A stretch of DNA of 64,000 nucleotides from Pollenia angustigena (taxonomy: Eukaryota > Arthropoda > Insecta > Diptera > Polleniidae). Both the position numbers and the translations under genes were made by a program. The stretch spans positions 196,496,208 to 196,560,207 of the forward strand of contig OV884058.1 of NCBI GenBank assembly GCA_930367215.1. The letters are read 5' to 3'. The notes under the pieces were generated by a model. That model made no database searches and was not told the DNA's origin. It was given only the letters and a program-made list of their open reading frames with translations. Shown piece after piece: positions 42,329-52,880 of the stretch; positions within the stretch are counted from its first letter, which is position 1, and every line of letters begins with the position of its first letter.

Positions 42329-42515
42329 TAAATAATTAAAAAAAAACTTACAAACTATAATTACTAGATTTAAAATAATAAAGCTATAAAATTCAGTCAG
42401 TCAGTTTAAAATTTGAGTTGTTATTCCACTGGACTCGGTCAGGAGAAGAGCAGAATTTTTCTTAAAAAAAAAAATAACACAGCCATTTGCTAAGGTGAGA
42501 AGTTCCTTACGAGGT

Positions 42516-43385
42516 CTACACCGTATTTTGATGATCGTTTAGCTGGAAATGATAATGAGGTACTTGACTGTGTATTTCTTGTTGTCTGTTTAAAGATTGC
42601 TGCTGACTGTGACCAATTTTAGCTACAATCCAATCCAGATAATGAGTTACTCTGGTAAAACCTCCGGGTATATTGGTTTCACAACCATCGGCTGGACCAA
42701 AACTGGTGATACCCACTACCAAAGAGGTACCTTTCAAGACCAAGGGGCCACCGGAATCACCTGAACAAACAGTTTCATCTTTTAGGCCTTTAGCACATAA
42801 AACACCATCAGTAATGACATCAAATTCATTCGCACACTCGCCATTAGAGATGACCCTTAGTTCGGTATATTGCATGGGATCAGATTTCCTAGTTTGTCCA
42901 GCAGCACCCCAACCAGTAGCCACCACTTTGTAGCCGGTAAATTGGTCAGCTCTCATGCGAAAGGGCAAGGTAGCGGGCTTAATGCGTGAGGTAAATACGA
43001 CATCTTTCGGTAGCTTAACTAAGGCTATATCATTCGCCGCCGTTAATGGATTAAATCCTTCGTGTACAATGAATTTATTGCTTCTCAAAATCACTTTGCC
43101 CGATTCCAAAGATTCGTCTACACTTTTGGTACCCATGTAAACATCGAAATGGGTTACACCCATGGTACAATGGCCAGCAGTTAAAATCCATCTGTTATCC
43201 AATAAAGTACCGCCGCACAAAATACGCTTGCGCCACAATTGTTTGCCAATCAACATGACCTGATAGGGAAACTTTTCAATACGACCCAATTTAGACTGGC
43301 CTATGGCATAGGAATCGGCAACATTTATACAATTTAAAACAATAACAGCCAATAGGGCCATTAAAAAAGTTCTTAAACTCAACAT
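42516..43385 (-). CDS. Secreted S1 (chymotrypsin-fold) serine protease
   Basis: A single-exon gene of 289 residues. A signal peptide (1-27, hydrophobic LMALLAVIVLNCI, cleavage after Ser-Tyr-Ala) is followed at once by Ile28-Gly-Gln-Ser. Ile28 lies 12 residues before Pro40 of FPYQV, the spacing of chymotrypsin Ile16. The catalytic triad is His72 (TAGHC), Asp119 (NDIAL) and Ser211 (GDSGGP). Asp210, which pairs with the new N-terminus, is present. Cysteines 57/73, 183/197 and 207/235 fit the three conserved disulfides. The residue at the specificity position (189) is Thr205, not the Asp of trypsins, so a chymotrypsin-like or other preference is likely. No activation peptide or clip domain is visible. 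A 34-residue Gln/His-rich tail follows DWIVAKIG. Probably a digestive or extracellular protease. The exact orthologue is not recognised. Confidence 0.92.
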   Translation of the reverse strand: MLSLRTFLMALLAVIVLNCINVADSYAIGQSKLGRIEKFPYQVMLIGKQLWRKRILCGGTLLDNRWILTAGHCTMGVTHFDVYMGTKSVDESLESGKVILRSNKFIVHEGFNPLTAANDIALVKLPKDVVFTSRIKPATLPFRMRADQFTGYKVVATGWGAAGQTRKSDPMQYTELRVISNGECANEFDVITDGVLCAKGLKDETVCSGDSGGPLVLKGTSLVVGITSFGPADGCETNIPGGFTRVTHYLDWIVAKIGHSQQQSLNRQQEIHSQVPHYHFQLNDHQNTV

Positions 43386-44148
43386 TTTAAAACAGTTTTA
43401 AATTTGTTTATTATTTCTTTACGAAGTGTCTCTTGTATTCACTAAAAAAGTTTTTCTTTAATTTCAAAATCTCTTTGATTTGTATTTAATTTCTTAAAAT
43501 ATTTTTTTTTCAAATAATATCTTTTTTTTTATTTCTATTAAATATTTTTTTTTTTAAATCTTTAACTTTTAATCAATGTGTTCTTCACTATTCAAACTCC
43601 CGTTTAAATCTAAACCCATTCTAACTGATCACTGAAATTTTATTTCGAAACTTGGCTCACTCTCAGCGAAAATACAGAAAAAAAAAATAATAAGTAATTC
43701 GCTTTGCCGGTCTTCTCTTTCTTTTCGCGAAACAAGTTTCACACACATTTAAAAACAAGATTTAAATATTTTGCCGTTTTTTTGTGTGTTTGTTTTTTTT
43801 TTTTTGGGGAATTTCATTTTTTTGCGATGAGTATTTGACTAATTTCATTGTATTTGCGGACTATTTCTAACAATGAAAGATGAAAACAAAATTGTTTTCG
43901 TTTTATTAGTATTTTTTTTTTCACACAACAAACAAACTGTTCGATGCTGATAAATTTCAATAGTTACTGTTATCACTACGGCAATTACAATTTACGGTTT
44001 TAAAATTAGGGTGGCCAGCATGGGATCAAGCATGAATTTGAAGTAATTTTCTATATAAACTTTAGCAGCAGGAAAAAAAAGATGGGAACAAAATTTTTAA
44101 AAATAAAAAAATTAATCAAAATTATTACAAAATATTATTAATATATTA
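43386..44148. other. Upstream region of the protease gene
   Basis: AT-rich sequence with long A/T runs. No second gene, and no clear TATA box could be chosen among many TA-rich stretches. Confidence 0.45.
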
Positions 44149-44665
44149 CAGTAATTTTGACTTAGCTGCACAATCTCCTTTGTAGATAAATCAAAAGTTT
44201 TGTTATCTTAAATGTATTTATCTGCCTTAATGTGCAGGTACACAATTGTGGTTAACTGCATAAAGTGTTTAAAAGAAGAATGAAAAACGTTTTTATTAAT
44301 AAATTCATTTATTAAAATTTAATAATATTGGATGGATATTTACATATATGAAAAATTGGCCATCATATTTTTTTCATGTGTGCTGCTAACTTTGATGTTT
44401 TATATCAAAAGGCACGTAAACAAAGATTTTGAAGAATAATTACAGAAAATATTTTGTTTAGGCAGTTAATTCAAAATGCAGCTAACTTTGATTTTTTGTT
44501 TGAAAATAATTTTAAAATGCCAAAAATGTTGGACATTTATCCCAATGTGCACTTAAAAAAGAAATTTGTACGAGAAATTTTAACGAATAATGACAAAAAT
44601 TATTCATTTTGAGCAGTTAAGTCAAAAGTGCACTTAAACAAAAGGCAGTTAAGTCAAAACTACTG
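44149..44665. mobile_element. pogo-like MITE, 517 bp
   Basis: Left CAGTAATTTTGACTTAGCTG and complement of right CAGTAGTTTTGACTTAACTG. TA duplication at 44147-44148 and 44666-44667. The termini resemble those of Drosophila pogo (CAGTA...CTTAGCTGC). No transposase. Confidence 0.8.
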
Positions 44666-44985
44666 TATAAGTTAAATAATAAAACTACTTTATAAGTAAA
44701 AAATAAATAACTTTATAGCAAAAAAGCAGTTTGTAAAATCCGAAATATTTTATTCTTGCAAATTGGTTTCGTTGTACAACTAACTGGTCCTTATTTGGGT
44801 ATTATAGAGGCTGTAATTTGGGTTCAATAGCGGTTCCATTGTATTGTCTCAAAATCGTCGTATTCAAAAGTTTGCGTTTAATTTGTTATAAACTATTTCA
44901 TCGATGTTATATATGAGGTTATCAGCGCAGAAGTGGTGTAACCCACAATTTAATTTGGTTACGGTTCTGGTGTAAGATACATATG

Positions 44986-46020
44986 GGCACTTCCACAGAA
45001 AAGCTCTCTTTTTGTCACGTCGCGTCACCTAGCAATTATTCTTGTATTTTAGAACCACGTTGTTCAAATATTTCTTCTCTTTCACTAAATGAAAACCTAG
45101 TTGCGCTCTACACTCACTTGGTCAGATCACATCAACCAATCATGTGGAAGGGTGTATAGTATGTTAAGGTGTTTATAGGCAACACAGTATTGCACACCAA
45201 TAAAAATAAGACTACTCCTGGCTAAAACATACTTACTACCAGCTTTGATGTATTCATCAGAAATTTTCTGCGGCTGACACTCAAAAGACACTGCTAAACT
45301 AAACACAACGTTCAACAACATTGTACGTTACATATTCTCCTTGAGGAGATTTGATCATGTGTCTCAATACTCCAGTCGGATATTTAATGTCACCTTTATG
45401 AACTACTTAAAGATAAAAAACCTTGTTTTCAAAGTTGTAACATCGGAACAACCGATATATCTTCATGATCGCTTAACATTTATGAGGTCTGCAAGGGGAA
45501 ATGGTATCATGCAAATTCGACATCGGGACACGGCATCTGAAAGACACTTTTTTATATTAACTATCCGTCCTTGGAACCAACTTCCCCCAAACTTTCGTAC
45601 TATTGGCAACGCAAATAAATTTAAACAATTACTTCAACATTTTTACCGAACTTAATCTGCTTCAAAACAGTAGTAACCTTTATGAACATCTCACAGTATT
45701 TTTTCTTATTTTTTCTTATGTTTCTTTTTCATCTATTTTTATTTAATTATGTTTCTTTTTTCCCTCTATCTTAAATTATTAAATTTCATATCATTATAAT
45801 TTTTTATCAACATAATGTTTAAACCTTCGAAATTTTTTATTGATATAACTTTCGGATTCTGATACTGTAAATTATATGATAATATATCTTGTTGTATCCG
45901 AAATTGCAAACTAAATCAATAAATAAATAAAATAAAATAAATAAATAAATTCTTTGAGAAACAATTAAAAATGGTTGGTGACGTTACGTGACAAAAAGTA
46001 GACATTTCTGTGGAAATACC
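44986..46020. mobile_element. Middle TIR element, CTTCCACAGAAA ends
   Basis: Left CACTTCCACAGAAAAGC..TTTTTGTCACGTCGCGTCACC pairs with the right end, whose complement starts GGTATTTCCACAGAAATGTC and continues TTTTTGTCACGTAACGTCACC. The arms are about 44 bp. The interior is mostly the LINE fragment. Confidence 0.75.
45341..45952 (+). pseudogene. LINE 3' fragment with (AAAT)n tail
   Basis: The open frame 45341-45655 has the C-terminal layout of non-LTR reverse-transcriptase ORFs. YLHDRLTFMRSARGNGIMQI is followed by TASERHFF, RPWNQLPPNFR and a closing NKFKQLLQHFYRT. A 3' untranslated part follows and ends in a (AAATAAAT)n tail at 45917-45950. The copy is 5'-truncated, so it lacks catalytic residues and cannot move. 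The frame starting at 45341 may just be what remained open. Clade uncertain (CR1/Jockey-like). Confidence 0.75.
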
Positions 46021-46194
46021 AATATGTTCTTTACAGTGCAATAGTCGAGTAAGCCAACTGTTTGTATCCAAAACAGATATAAACATGGGCGGTTACAACC
46101 AAGAACTTTAGTGCAAGAGTAGTGCTAACTCCTCATTATCTCATAATAAGTAGTCTGGGGTTACACCACTTCTGCGCTGATAGCCTCATATAGA

Positions 46195-46254
46195 GCTCTA
46201 TATATGGGAATTGAAACTACGGAATTTAAACCATTTCGACCGGAATGTAGGTCA
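46195..46254. other. Short spacer
   Basis: Single-copy-looking spacer between two elements. Confidence 0.3.
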
Positions 46255-46938
46255 TGCCTGTATATTTGAAACATATTTGAATACGAAAATCGCATATTTG
46301 ATAAAAAAAAAATTTTTAATTTTCTGCGATGACGATTTTTGCGGTATTGATAAACAAGTTTGTTGGTGTAGTTATTGAATTTTTAGTCAACAACCAAGTT
46401 TATTGAGTCAATAAAAAAAAGTTGTTGCCCAAAATAATTATTTTCAACAAAATTTTTACGTGGATTGTTAAAATAAATTGTTGAAAATGTTGAATATCTC
46501 AAACAAATTGTTTATCGAATTTTTATTTATTTAATAATGATGATGTGCTTAATTCCCAACTTTTTTTCTTGTTAAATAATTATGTACACTAAAATTTATT
46601 ATGGGGTGATAAGCTAGTTCCTATGTACATTTCTCTGGTTGCTTAGGCCAGATCATCAGTACACCTTTTTCCAAAGACATTGGCAAAAATAAATATATTA
46701 TACAAATAAAACTGTAAAGCGAATGAGACTTTACAAATGGAAAAGAGTTTGATTAAATTATTGAATATGTAGAAATATTTAATTATTTCATTATTAAATA
46801 TGTTTTATTGAATGCTATTTTGCAAAGTTTAAATTTGATAAATTTTTTCATTGAATCAAACAAAAAGTTTATTGACCTTAAATTTTATTTTCAACAAACT
46901 GTGTTGTTAAAAATTTTCTTGATATATTTTTTTCTGTG
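46255..46938. mobile_element. CACAGAAAAAA-family element, copy 2
   Basis: Ends TTTTTTTCTGTG before TA (46939). The left end is worn. Carries TTTATTGAGTCAATAAAAAA, GTTGTTGCCCAAAATAATTA and the GATAAGCTAGTTCC...CAGATCATCAG segment, shared with 50385-51090 and, inverted, with 56178-57164. Confidence 0.65.
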
Positions 46939-48157
46939 TACATATCGAAAACACAGTTTTCAATAAATTGACAGATTTTTCAAAGATTAAAAAATTTAGG
47001 GTCATTTTGACCCCAAGTGCATTTAAGGGTTAATCTCCATTTTTGCACCCTTTCATCTTCGTTTGTCTGTAAGGTACAATTTTCTTCAGTTTAATATAAA
47101 TCGGCACAAAAATATACAATATTTCGCTATCTTTCCCTCAGAAATTCCAAATATGTCAAAATTTTACTTTTGACCTTCATTATTTGAGGGTTAATGTTTT
47201 CCGATGTTATTTTTAACTATAATAGTCTGGATAGGCTTAACATAAAATTCATAACAGTAAGGAATTCAAAGTATGACCAAAATAATTTAATTTTCCCCGA
47301 AAATCGCAAAAAAACTTTTTTATCCTAAATAAATTCCAATGTGATGATTAAAAACTTTTAAAATTTAAATCACAATATTTTTTAAATATTTGGAAATCGA
47401 GTTTTGAAACTGCTGTTAAAAAAATTATATTTTTTTTTGGTGATAGTGCCTGCTAAAAGGTTAACGGAATCATACGAAGACTAAAACCCATATCCAAGTA
47501 AATATGGGTATATTTTAAGTAAAAATTAGCGCTCATTTAAATACTTCTCAAAATATGTTAATTTTACTCCTACATTTCTTGGGAAATTTTAATAATAATA
47601 ATAATGTGTTGGCAAAATTTATACAAAAACTGAACAAAATGTATTTTTGCCCTTGTAAACGCACCTTTAAACTTAAGGGCGGTTGAGCCATGTTATCCCG
47701 TACGGTGTTATTTTGATGGGAAGAACTTTTCTAGTAGGAGTCACGATACAATTTCGCAAATATGAAAAATAAGGCACACTCTACATTGTAAATACATAAG
47801 TACATAAATTTGTGCTTATAACCAAAGGAAGGCGTGTCTAATTTAGTACCTTAGACCGCCTCGCCACTTACGTACATTGCCAAAAAAGCATTAAAATGCA
47901 ATATGTATATTTAAGACGATTTGGTATGTATAAAAAAAACGCATTAAACACATTAAAATAAATAAAAAACCAGCGATTTTTTGGGTAGAAATTAGAGGAA
48001 GTCGTGTTTTTTTTTGCTTATATCGCAGCCATTTATGAACCGAAAAATTTCAATAGCAAACATTACCGAAGTATATGTGATATACATAAATATATAACAA
48101 CCCAGCCCACATCATTTCTAGGATTTTTTGGCAAATCCAATTCAACATACAAATGCA
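46939..48157. other. Gene-free DNA
   Basis: No gene recognised. 48004-48306 is an open frame of 100 codons without known motifs; it overlaps an inverted-repeat arm and is not called. Confidence 0.45.
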
Positions 48158-49589
48158 CTATAGGTCAAACGATCGATTTCACTGGCCAAAAGTCAAATTT
48201 CGCACATTGTGTTATCACTTCTTTTGTGTTACAAACTTATAAGAAACACATCAAAGCAAATAAAAATGCATTTGGTTTTTGCAACAACAATTATACAGCT
48301 ACATGACAAGCTGTCAAATGTGAATTATTGAAGTGGCATTGAAAACGTGTTCATGTGGTGTGTTTACTTTTAAACATTTAAAGTGAAAATAAACCAAAGT
48401 GTTAATATGAAAAACGAATTAATAAGTAACTATTCGATATTTTTATCAAAACATCTATCTGCATCGTTATTTTTGTGTATAAATCGTAACATATTGCATG
48501 CTGCCTTAGATCGGTCGCCGAAAATGTTAAATTTGGAGGTTATGTAAGCTTTTGAAGAGTAGGCAACGTTGGGCAATTGGTAGGAAAATTGAAATTTGTT
48601 TGTTAATTCGTGCTGCTTCTGGAAAATATCATGTGGTTTTGCGGTTTTTTGCTGTTTTCTAATTCTACCACTTTTTTCAGGTAAACACGAATATTGATTT
48701 ATTCAAAGTCTGAGTTAAACCACGCACAAAAGAAAAAAAAAAAAGCAAGATGCTGTGTATGGATATATTGATAGCCAAATTGGAGTCGATAACATTCCCA
48801 CTGATTTAAAGGAAAAAGTAAGAAACTGTGGGATAAATGCCGGAGAAAGCTATCAGATTTTCTTAGTAAGAATGTCCAATGGTTTAAAGGCACATTTACA
48901 TTAGAAAAAAGCCAAACACAATGGAAACAGGTGCTGCGATAATCGGACGTCCACGCCTTCCATTTTGTGAAAAATCTAATCGTGGAACAAGAAGAGAAGC
49001 AGGTCTTTCAAAAACATTGTGTGGTGAGACGGACTTATTGGTACATATGTGCAGAAGCAACATCAGCTCGGAATCAGGGGCATGTAACCTTAGCAACAGT
49101 TCTAAGAGAGACCATAAAAAGTCCAACAAGGCCATCTAAAATTAAAAAACTATTTTCCGAACAGAATCAGAAGCCAATAAAATAACGGATTTTTACCAAA
49201 AAAGTGAAGTAATAAAATCTTACTTTGTTTAATTTTCCCCCAATGGGTTAATAAAAATTAATTTATTTATATACAGATTTATAGAGTTTAAATAACCTTT
49301 ATAATGATACTAACCGGAACCAGATTAGAGCATAAATAGCTGAGATATGACCGCTTATGTACTCAAGCTTTAATGGCCCATATCTCAAGAAGTTGGACCG
49401 AGCGCCAAAAAAAAAAATTTTTCTTCGACACAGCGCAGAAATCTATGCCGCTGGCAAAATTTTGGTGTAGATCAGAGTGTTGCAGGTATTCCGTATTTAT
49501 GCGGCTTTGTCATTCATTCCAGTTAACATAACCTAATATTTTGAGTTTTATGACTTTTGGCCAGTGAAATAGCTCATTTGACCTATAGT
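48158..49589. mobile_element. Possible element between CTATAGGTCAAA arms
   Basis: About 38-bp arms: left CTATAGGTCAAACGATCGAT (48158-48198) and complement of right CTATAGGTCAAATGAGCTAT (49551-49589), both continuing TTCACTGGCCAAAAGTCA. A TE-like coding relic lies between. The arms may instead be parts of a dispersed repeat that extends further outward. Confidence 0.45.
48840..49190 (+). pseudogene. Relic of a dispersed insect TE-associated ORF
   Basis: KCRRKLSDFLSKNVQWFKGT, then after frame changes GRPRLPFCEKSNRGTRREAG, then GHVTLATVLRETIKSPTRPS. This order (GRP-F-E-S-R--RR followed by a PTR-K block) recalls a repetitive insect ORF family linked to transposons and found in many arthropods. 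I know it only by this pattern and have no firm name. At least two frame changes occur, so no full protein is made. Confidence 0.4.
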
Positions 49590-50384
49590 GAAATGGACAG
49601 ACGGACATCGTTAAATCAACTTCGCCTTTCCTAAAATCCCAGAATATTTATAATTTATAGGGTCCAAGATCAATATCTACCTGTGGTGAAGGGTATAAAA
49701 TGCATTTAAGGTTAAATATGCACCAACAAATCCATAGTTCTTTGCAAAATGTGTAGTTTAGACAAATAAGTACATAATTTAAATAATAATTAAACGGGGA
49801 AAACAGGCATTTGCAGATAAATTCGGCCCTCATTATCAAACAACATTTTATAAATTTATCTTATAGATACATTTAATGCCAGAAACACAGAAAAGTTATT
49901 TCTTTTAACATATTTTTAAGTTTACATTTACACCGCCTGGCCACCTTAATCGCTTTACCTGTGACTCAAAGTGAATTAAATATGAAAGTCATAATATGTA
50001 TTTATTAGTGCGCATAGTCAAAAAAACCCTTATAACGCACGTAAACTTCATAATGATATTATTGGCGCCTTCAATTCAAATTCCGAAAAATCATTAAATT
50101 TGTACTAAAGACCATAATTAATTAATGATAAATTCCTACTAAATCTACATATTAAGCAGATTATTTGATTCACAAAAAAAAAAACACTAGAATTTTAACT
50201 AAAATTCTTAGAAAAAGGGCATTTTTAACGAAACGAATAATAAAAAATACCTCATCAAAAAACAATGAGACTCATCAAAAACAACTGATAGTGCTTAATT
50301 TGGCTATGCTGAATCTTATATACCCTTCATTAAAGCTTATTTTAATCAATAATTATGTTGAGATTTTGGGTTTTTGGAAAAAAA
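49590..50384. other. Gene-free AT-rich DNA
   Basis: Dispersed-repeat tail (GGACAGACGGACATCGTTAA ... GTGGTGAAGGGTATAAAA) at 49590-49700, then AT-rich sequence. No gene. Confidence 0.5.
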
Positions 50385-51090
50385 TAATTTTCATATATGA
50401 ATATGAAAATCGCATATTTGATTAAACAAAATTTTGAATTATCTGCGATGACAATTTTTGCGTAATTGATAAAAAAGTTTGTAGGTAGAGTTATGGAATT
50501 TTTTAGTCAACAGCCAAGTTTATTGAGTCTATAAAAAAAGTTGTTGCCGAAAATAATTTTTTTTAAAATAAGGTTTACGCGATTTGTTAAAATAAATTGT
50601 TGAAAATGTTAAATCGAATCTTTGTTTATTTATTCATTAATTGTGATGTGCTGAATTCCCAATTTTTATTCTTTGATAAATACACTAAGATTTATTGTTG
50701 GGGGATAAGCTATGCACATTTCGTTGGTTTCTTAGACCAGATCATCAGGAAACCTTTTTCAAAGACTTTGGAAAACTAAGGATATTGTACAAATAAAACT
50801 AAAGCGAATGAGAATTACAAGCACTCAAGTCTTATTTGCAATGATGATTAAAAAGTTGACAAGAGCTGTAAAAGTACTGTCTTTATTTTGATTCAAATAT
50901 TTTTTTTATTGAGTGTGAAGAAATATTTCATTATTAAATATGTTTTATTGAGTGCTATTTTGCAAAGTGCAATTTTAATAATTGTTTTCATTGAAACAAA
51001 TAAAAAGTTTGTTGAACTACATACAACTTTATTTTAAACAAACTGTGTTGCTAAAAATTTTCATGAGATACCTACATATATTTTTCTGTG
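50385..51090. mobile_element. CACAGAAAAAA-family element, copy 3
   Basis: About 80% similar by eye to 46255-46938 over its length: GAAAATCGCATATTTGAT, TTTATTGAGTCTATAAAAAA and CAGATCATCAGGAAACC. It ends TATTTTTCTGTG at 51090. Confidence 0.65.
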
Positions 51091-51886
51091 AACCAATACA
51101 ATGACAAGCTGATATACCCTATAATCTCCAGTGAAGGGCATAACAATTTACGAACAAAAACAAAAAAAAATTTAACATTCCAATCAAGGATGGCGTCTCC
51201 AAAAGAATGCGTTTGACGTCAATGTTTCAGATATTGATTATGTATTTTTCTTCTTCTTCAGAAACTAAATTCAATTTATACCTAATATATGCACTAAATA
51301 GATATCTAAAACTCTTAGAAGAGCATACAAGACTCTGTGCGTGTGAATGAGTGACACAAATTTGTTGCTGAAATGAGTGAAATTAAACAGTAGACTTTTT
51401 TATCTGAAATCATAAAACTGAAACTGACAGCAGACTGGAGCCAATTATTTTTTTTTTTCTTTTATTTTTTGGTTTAAAGCATTCTTTCGAAGATTATAAT
51501 TCGAACATTCATAATGAATCGAGATAATTTGCATAAAATTAATTTAAAGCAAAAAACAAATAAATAAATTATTATTTTTTTTAAGAAATAGTCTCTTCGA
51601 GAAAAAAATATGATTAAGAAAACTTAATACTAAACGTAAACATTTAATACGAATTTAGAGCGTGAATAAACACGTTGTGGAATTTTTTTTTTTTTTTTTT
51701 TTTTTTGAAACGGAAAAATTTGATAATGTGGCGTTGAAATCAAATTCATTTTTTCAATTTTCAATAAAATTTTTCAATTTTCTAATAAATTATTTGTTTT
51801 TTATAGAAATTTTTTTAAGAAAAATAGTTTTTATTTAAAAAGTAGTTAAAATGTGATGTAAAAAAAGTTATTTTAAACGGATCGGA
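51091..51886. other. Gene-free AT-rich DNA
   Basis: Includes a 23-base T run near 51683. No gene seen. Confidence 0.5.
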
Positions 51887-51889
51887 TAA

Positions 51890-52379
51890 CACTGTGATAG
51901 AAATCGACACTTTTTTTAGACAAGCTGGGCACTTGTCGTTTTAACCTAAATCGGGTACGCTGAGTCCTGTGGTGCTAGCCGTTTTTTTTAAGGTTAGCTC
52001 TGGTTTTCGAGATTAACCGTTATTTCAAAAATGGAGAACGCTTTAGCTTATTGAAAAAACTAAAAAAACCGAAATTCCGCAATAAAATTTCCTTTAAGAA
52101 AGGTAAAACTTTTTTCTAATATGCACAGTCGTTTTAGAAACAATTTTTTTTTTTTTTTTTTTGGAAAAAAAATTAAAAATTCATAAAAAATTGGAAAATG
52201 CAGCTTGGCTTCTAATATGGCGGTTTACAAAATTCTTAAATTTGGCCCTTGCCGCGCGTTGTTACGTATATCCTGAAAACAAGGGCTAAAAAAACGGTTA
52301 GCACCATTGGATTCATCGTACCTGAATTATGTTAAGACGCCTTGTGCCCGGCTTGTCTATTTTTTCAACTAGCACAGTG
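51890..52379. mobile_element. TIR element, 490 bp, TAA duplication
   Basis: Arms of nearly 95 bp, pairing ACAAGC(T/C)GGGCAC, GGTACG.TGA and GGTGCTA.CCGTTTTTTT. TAA lies at 51887-51889 and 52380-52382. Harbinger-like target site, non-coding. Confidence 0.75.
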
Positions 52380-52382
52380 TAA

Positions 52383-52880
52383 TTTTTGCAAAAAGCCAAT
52401 AATAAAAATTATCAATAAATTTTAATTAATTTCTTGTTGTTAAATTCCTTCCTTCAGTAAAAATTTAAAATTAAATTTGATGAACTCAATCAAGCCTTAC
52501 TAAATATCAAAATTTCAAATCAAAAATCGACAGTTCAACTAAAAAATCACAATTGTTCTTTATATTTATATATGCCTTCAATTGAGAAAAAAAAGTTAAA
52601 TTTGTTGTTTAATATTTTAAATAACTGGTACTCAAAGTATGACGTATATAAACGGAATATTTTTATGAACCTTTAAAACAGGATCGTTTTGAAAATTTGA
52701 TCGATTTAAATCTTACTCGAATTCGATTTCTGGAACATGACTGATACAATTTTGAACCAAATGTTGATCTTTGATAAAAAAATTAATTAATCAATAAGAA
52801 GGAAAGAAGTTATTAACACATTTTTTCAATTTCCAATTTAGTTAAAATAAAGTTCTAGTTTAGTGATAAAAATGTTCCTG
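52383..52880. other. SINE tail copy and dispersed repeat
   Basis: Another copy of the AT-rich SINE tail (52405-52560). A block CAGGATCGTTTTGAAAATTTGA at about 52678-52740 is repeated near 60240-60300. No gene. Confidence 0.5.

Larger units (their letters stand above)
44907..46194. mobile_element. Outer TIR element of a three-layer nest
   Basis: Arms of about 38 bp: ATCAGCGCAGAAGTGGTGTA at the left and its near-exact complement at 46155-46192. It contains the element 44986-46020, which contains a LINE fragment. Confidence 0.75.

Noticed and set aside
42673..43140. Plus-strand frames opposite the protease
   Set aside because: Antisense shadows of a well-supported minus-strand gene.
48004..48306. 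100-codon plus-strand frame
   Set aside because: No recognisable motif; low-complexity AT-rich codons and overlap with an inverted-repeat arm.
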